A stretch of 12,706 nt of DNA from an uncultured Spirochaetales bacterium (GTDB taxonomy: Bacteria; Spirochaetota; Spirochaetia; Sphaerochaetales; Sphaerochaetaceae): assembly GCA_937902565.1 (NCBI GenBank), contig CALFMX010000047.1:1-12706 (forward strand). The letters are read 5' to 3'. Position numbers and translations under genes: made by a program. Each line of letters opens with the position of its first letter. The first letter of the stretch is position 1. The notes below the pieces were generated by a model, which saw nothing but the letters and a program-made list of their open reading frames with translations, was not told where the DNA came from and searched no databases. Shown piece by piece: positions 7,029 through 12,706 of the stretch.

Positions 7029-7057
7029 AGTATCGCCAATTGCGTCACTTTGCGCAA
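7029..7057 (-). promoter_or_regulatory. Possible promoter of the PHP gene (minus strand)
   Basis: On the minus strand TTGCGC (7057-7052) and GATACT (7034-7029) are 17 bases apart, matching three and four consensus positions respectively. Transcription would start near 7022, about five bases before the ATG. The match is weak. The -35 lies in the TTGCGCAA palindrome. Confidence 0.25.
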
Positions 7058-7093
7058 CTGACACAATCTTTGAAAAATGAAGACGCAAAGTGA
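7040..7093. repeat. Inverted repeats between the divergent PHP and potD genes
   Basis: TCACTTTGCG (7045-7054) is the exact reverse complement of CGCAAAGTGA (7084-7093), with 29 bases between them. Within the left part, TTGCG (7040-7044) mirrors CGCAA (7053-7057), and TTGCGCAA at 7050-7057 is a perfect 8-base palindrome. The repeated CGCAA half-sites between two divergent genes suggest a shared operator. No regulator gene is adjacent. Confidence 0.45.
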
Positions 7094-7122
7094 TTGACTC
7101 AATGGCCAAAATACCGAACTAT
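7094..7122 (+). promoter_or_regulatory. Possible promoter of potD
   Basis: TTGACT (7094-7099, five of six to consensus) and AACTAT (7117-7122, three of six) are 17 bases apart. They lie directly after the right arm of the inverted repeat. Transcription would start near 7129 and leave a leader of about 155 bases. Confidence 0.35.
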
Positions 7123-7283
7123 GGGGCTGAAAAAACGGGAGCGCCGGAGAAGACCATCACAGGCTGAGCCTGTCCTGCACCCTTCCTCCTCTCCACGCCG
7201 ATTTCTCATCCTCATCTCTCACCGTCTGTGGGTATGGCGTATGTTGTCCCAGGCGGGCAGACACCATTCAGAGGAGGTTCGCC
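7123..7283 (+). other. Long leader or intergenic stretch before potD
   Basis: This stretch holds no credible gene. It has one short perfect hairpin (ACAGGC at 7159-7164 with GCCTGT at 7168-7173, 3-base loop) without a T-run, a pyrimidine-rich run around 7171-7230, and the potD ribosome site AGGAGG at 7272-7277, six bases before the ATG. I do not recognise a known riboswitch class. Confidence 0.4.
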
Positions 7284-8357
7284 ATGAGCAAACCTACCCA
7301 CAAAATCCTCATCACCACCTTGATGGTGATCGTGTTCACCGCACTTCTGGTCACCGCATGCTCCAAAGAGGGGAGCGGAAAGGGCGGCGCCAAGCAGAAG
7401 CTCTACGTCTACAATTGGTCATACTACACCCCCGATGAGGTCATCGAGTCCTTTGAGAAGGAGTTTGGCGTCGATGTCGTCCTCGACTACTTTGCCAGCA
7501 ACGAGGAGATGTATGCCAAGCTGAAGGCGAGCAAGAACAGCGGCTACGACCTCGTCTTCCCCAGCGGCGACTACGTCTCCATCATGATGGCCCAGGGGAT
7601 GCTGGAGCGGATCGACACCTCCAAGATGGACAACCTCGTCTATATCACCGACTTCGCCCGGGAGAAGTCCACCTACGACCCGAACATGGAGTACTCGGTG
7701 CCCTACTACCTCGGAGCAAGCGGTATCGCCGTCCACACAAAGATGGTGAAGAACTACGAGCGCAGCTGGAACATCTTCGCCGATACCCGCTACACCGACC
7801 GGATGGTCATGATGGACGATATGAGGGAGGTCCTCGGTGATGCCCTCGCCTACCTCGGCTACTCGGTCAACACCAAGGATGCTGCCCAGCTGAAGGAGGC
7901 ACAGCAGCTGGTCGACAAGAAGTGGAAGCCGAACCTGGTGAAGTTTGACGCCGAAGGGTTTGCCAAGGCGTTTGCCAGCGGTGAGTACTGGATCAGCCAC
8001 GGCTACGCCGAGGCGATCTTCGAGGAGATCAACGAGAAGGAGTGGGGCGAGGTGGACTTCTTCCTCCCCGAAGGGGGCGGACCGATGTACATCGATGCGA
8101 TGTGCATCCCCAAGGGGGCGCGCAACTACGAGCTGGCCCTCGCCTTCATCAACTACATCCACAAGCCTGAGAACTACGCCAAGCTGCTCGACCGCTTCCA
8201 CTTCCCCGCCTCGGTGAACACCGAAGCCGATACCTATCGCACCACGGTCCCCTTCTACACGATCGAACAGCTCAAGGAGTATGAGCTCAAGGAGGACCTG
8301 GGCTCGAGCCTGGTGATGTACAACAGCGCTTGGGAGAAGATCCGTTACGTCAATTGA
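7284..8357 (+). CDS. potD: Polyamine (spermidine/putrescine) ABC transporter binding lipoprotein
   Basis: A 357-residue periplasmic-type binding protein of the PotD/PotF family. The signal sequence has a long hydrophobic core and lipobox LVTAC with the cysteine at residue 26, so the protein is anchored as a lipoprotein. The mature part opens with KLYVYNWSYYTPDEV, the classic PotD start. YDLVFPSGDYV, VPYYLGASGIAVHTK and a C-terminal PENYAKLLDRFHFPASVN segment also fit the family. A strong ribosome site (AGGAGG at 7272-7277) sets the start. No potA, potB or potC lies next to it, and the following gene is purB, 45 bases downstream, possibly on the same transcript. It must therefore use a permease encoded elsewhere or act only as a sensor or binding protein. 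Specificity for putrescine or spermidine is not resolved. Confidence 0.9.
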   Translation: MSKPTHKILITTLMVIVFTALLVTACSKEGSGKGGAKQKLYVYNWSYYTPDEVIESFEKEFGVDVVLDYFASNEEMYAKLKASKNSGYDLVFPSGDYVSIMMAQGMLERIDTSKMDNLVYITDFAREKSTYDPNMEYSVPYYLGASGIAVHTKMVKNYERSWNIFADTRYTDRMVMMDDMREVLGDALAYLGYSVNTKDAAQLKEAQQLVDKKWKPNLVKFDAEGFAKAFASGEYWISHGYAEAIFEEINEKEWGEVDFFLPEGGGPMYIDAMCIPKGARNYELALAFINYIHKPENYAKLLDRFHFPASVNTEADTYRTTVPFYTIEQLKEYELKEDLGSSLVMYNSAWEKIRYVN

Positions 8358-8402
8358 TTTGTTCAGGGATGCACGGTAGAGTCATGGTTGGACGGAGGGC
8401 CT

Positions 8403-9815
8403 ATGCAAGCGTTCAACCATGACACCTATATCTCCCCCTTTACCTGGCGGTACGGCAGCCAGCAGATGCGTTCGATCTTCAGCGAGAAGCACAAGCGTCT
8501 CCTGCTGAGGCGGATCTGGGTCGCACTGGCCCGGGCCCAGAGCGAGGTGGGCCTGGTCAGCCAGGCACAGCTCGATGAGCTCATCGCCACCCAGGAGGAG
8601 ATAGACATCGCCCGTGCCAGCGAGATCGAGGCGGTCATCCACCACGACTTGATGGCCGAGATCAAGACGTGGGCCGAGCAGTGCCCCACCGCCGGGGCGA
8701 TCATCCACCTCGGGGCGACCAGCATGGACGTGCTGGACAATATGGATGCCGTACGCCTCAAGGAGGCCCTCTCCCTCATCATCGAGCAGACCGAGGCGCT
8801 GCTCTCGGCCCTCCTCCAGAAGATGGAGGAGCATGAGGCGACAGCCTGCATGGCCTTCACCCACATCCAGCCCGCCGAGGTGACCACCGTCGGCTACCGC
8901 CTCGCCCAGAGCGCCCAGGACCTGGCAGAGGACCTCTGCCAGCTGAGGGCCACCCGCGCTTCGATCCGGGGCAAGGGGATGAAGGGGGCGGTGGGGACAG
9001 CGGCAAGCTACGAGGAGCTCCTGGAAGGAACGGGGATGAGTGCGACCGACCTCGAAGAGAAGGTGATGGCCGAGATCGGACTGGTCGCCTACAGCGCAGC
9101 GACCCAGGTCTATAGCCGCAAGCAGGACCTCAGGGTCGGCCAGGCCCTCTCCAACGTGGCGGCCACCCTCCACAAGCTCTTCTTCGATTTCCGCCTGCTC
9201 CAGTCGCCGCCCATCGGGGAGTGGAGCGAGCCCTTTGCCTCGATGCAGGTGGGCTCCTCGGCGATGCCCTTCAAGCGCAACCCGATCCACAGCGAGAAGA
9301 TCGACAGCCTCTGCCGCTTCATCGAAGCGCAGGTCTCGCCGCTCTGGTACAACTATGCCAACAACCTCCTGGAGCGTACCCTCGACGACAGTGCCAACCG
9401 ACGCCTCATCATCGGTGACCTCTTCTTGGCAAGTGACGAGGTCCTCACCACCGCCCTCAAGGTCATCACGGGGATGCAGATCCACCAGGGGTCGATCGAG
9501 AGGAACCTCGACTCCTATGCAATCTTTGCAGCCACCGAGCGTCTGTTGATGGAATTGGCCAAGCGCGGGGGGAATCGCCAGGAGATGCACGAACTCATCA
9601 GGGGCCACAGCCTCACCGCCTGGGCCGCAGTCCAACAGGGCAAGGAGAACCCACTCAAGGCGCTGCTCAAGGCCGATGAAGCGATCTCCTCCCTCCTGAC
9701 CGGAGAGGAGATCGACACCCTCCTCGATGGCAACGCCTACATCGGCGACAGCATCCTTCGCACCCGCCTCGTCGCTGAGGAGGTCAAAGCGGTACTCAGA
9801 AGATCAGGCGAGTGA
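8403..9815 (+). CDS. purB: Adenylosuccinate lyase
   Basis: A 470-residue cytoplasmic enzyme of the fumarase/aspartase superfamily. It removes fumarate from SAICAR and from adenylosuccinate in purine synthesis. YISPFTWRYGS near the N-terminus is characteristic of PurB. The three conserved regions are present: HLGATSMDVLDN (about 102-113), THIQPAEVTTVGYR (153-166) with the catalytic-type histidine, and the flexible signature loop GSSAMPFKRNP (284-294). The length is normal for the family. I start at ATG 8403, with GGAGGG at 8394-8399 three or four bases upstream. That spacing is short, and a TTG at 8388 is an in-frame alternative adding five residues. The last 20 bases overlap the end of an opposite-strand membrane-protein gene, and no terminator is visible between them. 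Confidence 0.95.
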   Translation: MQAFNHDTYISPFTWRYGSQQMRSIFSEKHKRLLLRRIWVALARAQSEVGLVSQAQLDELIATQEEIDIARASEIEAVIHHDLMAEIKTWAEQCPTAGAIIHLGATSMDVLDNMDAVRLKEALSLIIEQTEALLSALLQKMEEHEATACMAFTHIQPAEVTTVGYRLAQSAQDLAEDLCQLRATRASIRGKGMKGAVGTAASYEELLEGTGMSATDLEEKVMAEIGLVAYSAATQVYSRKQDLRVGQALSNVAATLHKLFFDFRLLQSPPIGEWSEPFASMQVGSSAMPFKRNPIHSEKIDSLCRFIEAQVSPLWYNYANNLLERTLDDSANRRLIIGDLFLASDEVLTTALKVITGMQIHQGSIERNLDSYAIFAATERLLMELAKRGGNRQEMHELIRGHSLTAWAAVQQGKENPLKALLKADEAISSLLTGEEIDTLLDGNAYIGDSILRTRLVAEEVKAVLRRSGE

Positions 9816-10416
9816 CGATCAGATAGTAGATGGCCATGCGGAAGAAGCGCACCGTTGAGGCGAGGGCCACACGAGAGAAGGTGAGGTGCAGCACGCCGCT
9901 TGCCAGTGTGATCGTTGAGAAGGGCAGTGGCGTCAGGCCGCTGATGACGATTGCCCACGCCCCGTAGCGGTTGACCAGACGCTTGGTCTCACCCCCTATA
10001 ACCGAGGTGACCCACCCCCTGAGAAGGGGGATGAGGCCGATGAGCCTGCCGATGAGGTGGGAGACGAGGGCGGCAGCCATCGAGGCCGAGCCGATGACGA
10101 GCACCGCCTTGGCCATCGGCCATGAGATGACGAAGGGCCAGATCAGGTCAACGGAGAGGGGCAAGATCAAGAGGTCGACGATGAAGACGTAGAGGGCTAC
10201 CCCCCCTACCCCCAGATCCTCGACAAACTCTGAGATGGCGGCGAGGTGGTTCCACCCCATCGCCCGATAGATCTGATAGGCACCCCAATAGAGGGCGAAG
10301 ACGAAGAGCATCAGGGCAAGGGTGTGGAAGACGAGGCGCCGTTTTCTCAGGCGTCCCTCGCCATCAAGATAGCCGCCACGGGAGAAGAGCTCGGTGACCC
10401 ATGGGGGGATGCTCAA
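9796..10416 (-). CDS. VTT/SNARE-associated-domain (DedA-like) membrane protein
   Basis: A 206-residue integral membrane protein of the VTT (SNARE-associated, DedA-like) superfamily. A basic N-terminus (RLRKRR, 22-27) precedes a first membrane helix (about 29-50). The core then shows re-entrant-type segments around 73-100 and 104-133, and the conserved block YGAWAIVISGLTPLPFST (151-168), followed by a terminal helix. DedA relatives act in envelope homeostasis and some scramble or flip lipid carriers; the function here is unknown. The start is a TTG (10416-10414) overlapping the previous stop as TTGA, with GGGAG eight bases upstream and no ATG in frame before residue 36, so translational coupling to the AlaX-like gene is likely. 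Its end overlaps purB tail to tail by 20 bases. Confidence 0.82.
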   Translation of the reverse strand: MSIPPWVTELFSRGGYLDGEGRLRKRRLVFHTLALMLFVFALYWGAYQIYRAMGWNHLAAISEFVEDLGVGGVALYVFIVDLLILPLSVDLIWPFVISWPMAKAVLVIGSASMAAALVSHLIGRLIGLIPLLRGWVTSVIGGETKRLVNRYGAWAIVISGLTPLPFSTITLASGVLHLTFSRVALASTVRFFRMAIYYLIVTRLIF

Positions 10417-11582
10417 TTGACCAGCTCCCTGAAGCGGGTGAGGAACTCAGCAGCCACACCTGCCCCACTGCCCTGGTAGAGGGGGGGCCGTCCCCCACCC
10501 TTTGCCTCAAAGCCCTCAAAGAGGGCAGCGCGGTTCTTCATGAAATCAAAGCGCTCTGCACCACGCCCCTTGGCAGCGATGAGCCAGATGAACCGCCCCT
10601 CCTCCGCCTTGACGGCACAGAGGAGCAGATCATCGTGTTCACCGGTTGCCTGGCCGATCTCCTTGACTCCGATGGTCTCCTCCACCTGCCAGAGGAGGAC
10701 CTCCTCACCCGATCCGGCCAACTGCGCCAAGAGCAGTGAGGCAAGCCGTGCCTCGGTGTGAGCAAGCTGGCTGCGCTCACTTTGGGCGGTCCTGAGGGCG
10801 TGGGCTGCCGTCTCGACGAGCTCCTCGACCGGGGCACTGAAGAGGGCAGTGAGTTCATCGATGGCTTCACTGCGCTTGCGGATCTCCTCGACGGCGGTCT
10901 CGCCGACGGTGAAGATCAGGCGCACATGGCCCCGGATACGCTCCTGCCCCATATAGAGGAAGCGGCCGATCTCCGAGGTATGGGCGACGTGGAGACCGCC
11001 ACAGGCGATGGTATCGACCCCTTCTACGGTAACGAGGCGGATCGAGTCCCCCCCTACCTTGATGGACCGTCTCAGACCCAACGCTTCAGCCCCGGCACGG
11101 TCAAAGAGGACGGCATCGACTGCCCGGTTCTCCGTGATACGGCGATTGACCTCATCCTCGACCCGGTAGGCGGTCTCCCGGCTCACCTCTTCTGTGCCGC
11201 ACTCGATCATCATGATGCGCTCGCCGAGGTGGACGCTGACGGTGGGGATGGAGAACTCGTTGTGAAGGATTCCGCTGGCCATGTGCTGGGCGGTGTGGAG
11301 GCGCATGAAGTGGTAGCGTCGATCCCAGTCGAGGAGGATCTCCACCTCATCACCCTCGCCAAAGGGGGCATCCTCGACGTGGTGGAGGATGGCGCCATCC
11401 TTTGCCTTGGTGGTATCGAGGAGCGGGGCACCACCAATGGTACCCCGGTCGCCCCCCTGCCCTCCCCCCTCGGGGTAGCAGATCGTCTCTTCGAGGACCA
11501 CCCCGTCACTGCGTACCTCAGCGACGCGGGACACCAAGGTGGTGCGATAGGGCTCCTCGTAGTAGATTGGTCGACTTGCCAT
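10413..11582 (-). CDS. AlaX-L-type alanyl-tRNA editing protein with DHHA1 domain
   Basis: A 389-residue stand-alone relative of the editing half of alanyl-tRNA synthetase. It starts IYYEEPYRTTLVSRV and carries YPEGGGQGGDRG (36-47). The zinc/editing site is HTAQH (96-100) plus CGGLH (194-198), that is H96, H100, C194 and H198. A DHHA1 domain follows from about residue 230, ending in KGGGRPPLYQGSG (361-373). There is no class II aminoacylation domain, so it cannot charge tRNA. AlaX-type enzymes hydrolyse Ser-tRNA(Ala), and some Gly-tRNA(Ala), in trans, and the long DHHA1-containing class fits this length. It starts three bases after the TRIC-family gene, whose last codons supply the GGAG ribosome site. 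It overlaps the next gene as TTGA. All key residues are present, so it should be active. Confidence 0.92.
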   Translation of the reverse strand: MASRPIYYEEPYRTTLVSRVAEVRSDGVVLEETICYPEGGGQGGDRGTIGGAPLLDTTKAKDGAILHHVEDAPFGEGDEVEILLDWDRRYHFMRLHTAQHMASGILHNEFSIPTVSVHLGERIMMIECGTEEVSRETAYRVEDEVNRRITENRAVDAVLFDRAGAEALGLRRSIKVGGDSIRLVTVEGVDTIACGGLHVAHTSEIGRFLYMGQERIRGHVRLIFTVGETAVEEIRKRSEAIDELTALFSAPVEELVETAAHALRTAQSERSQLAHTEARLASLLLAQLAGSGEEVLLWQVEETIGVKEIGQATGEHDDLLLCAVKAEEGRFIWLIAAKGRGAERFDFMKNRAALFEGFEAKGGGRPPLYQGSGAGVAAEFLTRFRELVN

Positions 11583-11585
11583 GGC

Positions 11586-12227
11586 TCACCGCTCCATATT
11601 CAAGTGGTCGTCCACCGGCAGGGCCGTCGAGGCGACCGGCAGATGGAAGTTGTATTTGATGGCCAAGAGCCTGATCACAAAGACCAGACAGACGACGATC
11701 AGGAACTTTGACAGGGTCCCCAACGCGGTCAGCCCCAGCAACAGGTAGGCCGCCCCGCCGATGATGGAGGCCGTTGCGTAGAAGTCGCTGGTCAGCACGA
11801 TCGGTATCGAACCGCTCATCACGTCACGGATCACCCCGCCACCCACCGCACTGAAGACACCACAGAGGAGCTGGCCTACCGGCCCGATGCCGTAGAGGGC
11901 TCCCTTGGCCATCCCGATGGCGGTAAAGACGCCGAGGCCAAGGCTGTCGGCATAGACGATGACCCGCCATCGACCGACGAACTTGTGGGCTGTGAAGAAG
12001 ACCAAGATACCGGTTGCCACACAGATGATGATGTACCAGCTGTTGGTGAAGGCTGCGACCGGAGTCGCCCCGATGAGCATATCCCTGAGCATTCCACCAC
12101 CGGTGCCGACCGTAGCGGCAAAGACGACCACCCCGAGGATATCGAGGCGGCAACGGACGCCCTTCACCGCGCCGGTGATGGCAAAAATGAAGGTGCCGAA
12201 GAGGTCGAAGCAGTAGATCAGTTCCAT
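11586..12227 (-). CDS. TRIC/UPF0126-family membrane protein (YicG/YadS-like)
   Basis: A 213-residue integral membrane protein of the prokaryotic TRIC-like, UPF0126 family (PF03458). The sequence is an internal duplication: VGTGGGMLRDMLIG (40-53, GGGxxRD at 43-49) and SAVGGGVIRDVMSG (126-139, GGGxxRD at 129-135). Each repeat has three hydrophobic segments, with a seventh helix near 170-190. The family forms trimeric pores; Pfam calls it a glycine transporter, whereas TRIC relatives conduct potassium. The substrate here is unknown. It is the first gene of the minus-strand operon and lies only three bases before the AlaX-like gene. Its ATG has only a weak AGG-type ribosome site. The promoter must lie in the 79-base divergent gap to the right. 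Confidence 0.88.
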   Translation of the reverse strand: MELIYCFDLFGTFIFAITGAVKGVRCRLDILGVVVFAATVGTGGGMLRDMLIGATPVAAFTNSWYIIICVATGILVFFTAHKFVGRWRVIVYADSLGLGVFTAIGMAKGALYGIGPVGQLLCGVFSAVGGGVIRDVMSGSIPIVLTSDFYATASIIGGAAYLLLGLTALGTLSKFLIVVCLVFVIRLLAIKYNFHLPVASTALPVDDHLNMER

Positions 12228-12254
12228 GCTTTGAGCCTACCACCTAAACTCGAC

Positions 12255-12284
12255 TTGTCCAAGATGAAGAAGTGTACTATCTTT
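12255..12284 (+). promoter_or_regulatory. Weak candidate promoter for the 3' gene
   Basis: TTGTCC (12255-12260) and TATCTT (12279-12284) are 18 bases apart. A TACTAT at 12275-12280 is an alternative -10 but spaces poorly with any -35. The region is the 79-base gap between divergent genes, so a promoter is required here, but the assignment is uncertain. Confidence 0.25.
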
Positions 12285-12306
12285 TGGATTGCACAAGGAG
12301 TCAACC

Positions 12307-12706
12307 ATGGCCATTATTAAATCCGCATGGGAGCTTGCCCTTGAGAAGACCGAGGGCCTCGAGATCGATACTGAAAAAATCAAGGCTGACATGAGCATAA
12401 AAGAGGGGCGTCAGATCGCCGCCGCCTTCCTCAACGATATTGACGTGACCCGGGAGGAGACCATAGAGCGCTACAACGCCTTCCCGGCCGATGAGAAGGC
12501 GTTGGTCAAGGAGGGGATGGCACTGACCCTGCTCTCGAACCTTACCCTGCCACGCAACAGCCTCTTCAAGGAGTCCTTCCCCAAGGTCCTCGACCTGGGC
12601 CTGATCCTCGCCGACGGCAACGAACAGATTACCCAGATCCTCGGCCAGCTCGAGGGCTTCTTCACCCAGTACCTGGAGAACCAGGATGACCTCATCGACC
12701 GTCTCA
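12307..12706 (+). CDS. Uncharacterised protein, 3' truncated by the window edge
   Basis: An ATG at 12307, with AAGGAG (12295-12300) six bases upstream, opens a frame that runs without a stop to the window end (133 codons visible). It begins MAIIKSAWELALEKTEGLE. It is rich in charged residues (Glu, Asp, Lys), has no signal peptide or membrane segment, and looks mostly helical, with a leucine-rich stretch (LVKEGMALTLLSNLTLP) and a later helix-like part (ITQILGQLEGFF). No cysteine, P-loop or catalytic motif is visible. The opening and composition remind me of a small cytoplasmic spirochaetal family of unknown function, possibly the one labelled DUF6657, but I recall this only loosely. Codon use matches the neighbours. 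It is transcribed away from the TRIC-family gene. No function is assigned. Confidence 0.85.
   Translation, partial: MAIIKSAWELALEKTEGLEIDTEKIKADMSIKEGRQIAAAFLNDIDVTREETIERYNAFPADEKALVKEGMALTLLSNLTLPRNSLFKESFPKVLDLGLILADGNEQITQILGQLEGFFTQYLENQDDLIDRL

Noticed and set aside
7123..7283. Known riboswitch, SRP RNA or other structured RNA before potD
   Set aside because: I looked for conserved cores such as the SRP loop and glycine, guanidine and fluoride riboswitch motifs and saw none. Only a short hairpin remains.
8382..9635. Long 417-codon open frame on the minus strand across purB
   Set aside because: The translation is low-complexity, rich in Leu, Gly, Val, Asp and His, and lacks any family motif. 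It mirrors the codon bias of purB, which has clear catalytic motifs. It is a GC-rich antisense shadow.
10758..11711. Long 317-codon open frame on the plus strand opposite the AlaX-like gene
   Set aside because: It runs across the boundary of two well-supported minus-strand genes and shows no domain or ribosome site. It is an antisense shadow.
1..12706. Novel defence system, prophage, transposon or CRISPR array
   Set aside because: No transposase, integrase, phage, nuclease or Cas motif, terminal repeat or regularly spaced repeat was seen. Apart from the 5' end, the genes are coherent metabolic and transport functions.

Overview
The window is about 62% GC by eye and carries thirteen genes, most of them anaerobe-type housekeeping and transport genes. 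It most likely comes from an anaerobic spirochaete-like bacterium. The reasons are two lipoproteins with relaxed lipoboxes, an osmolyte ABC operon and an orphan PotD. There are also MinD-ferredoxin ATPases of a kind common in strict anaerobes, and a 3' gene resembling an uncharacterised spirochaetal family as I recall it. The phylum is an inference, and no marker gene settles it.

Layout. (1) Positions 1 to about 91 do not belong with what follows. They read in frame as the start of an alanine racemase (DadX/Alr type) up to its PLP lysine, then switch within a few bases into the middle of a MinD-ferredoxin ATPase. This is probably an assembly or library chimera. (2) Positions about 92-2694 hold a tightly overlapping plus-strand operon: a headless MinD-ferredoxin ATPase, an intact MinD-ferredoxin ATPase, a metallo-beta-lactamase-fold enzyme and a NifX/ORP-like small protein. 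It ends in a strong intrinsic terminator (2717-2747). The gene set recalls the Desulfovibrio orange-protein (ORP) genes. (3) An AT-rich intergenic stretch (2741-2929) has a promoter and three GTTGT half-sites. It leads into a four-gene OpuC-type osmoprotectant ABC operon (2930-6207). (4) A histidinol-phosphatase-like PHP gene on the minus strand (6190-7017) overlaps the end of that operon tail to tail. It is divergent from an orphan potD lipoprotein gene (7284-8357), and the shared intergenic region contains inverted repeats. (5) purB (8403-9815) follows potD and overlaps tail to tail with a minus-strand operon read right to left: a TRIC/UPF0126 membrane protein, an AlaX-L-type trans-editing protein and a VTT-domain membrane protein (12227 to 9796). 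(6) A divergent plus-strand gene of unknown function starts at 12307 and runs off the window.

How the genes work together. The first operon plausibly loads or carries a metal-sulfur cluster. The second imports betaine, choline or carnitine-like solutes under osmotic stress. PotD binds polyamines for a permease encoded elsewhere. The minus-strand operon couples a tRNA(Ala) proofreading factor with a possible glycine-transport protein. No RNA genes, CRISPR arrays, insertion sequences or prophage genes were seen.
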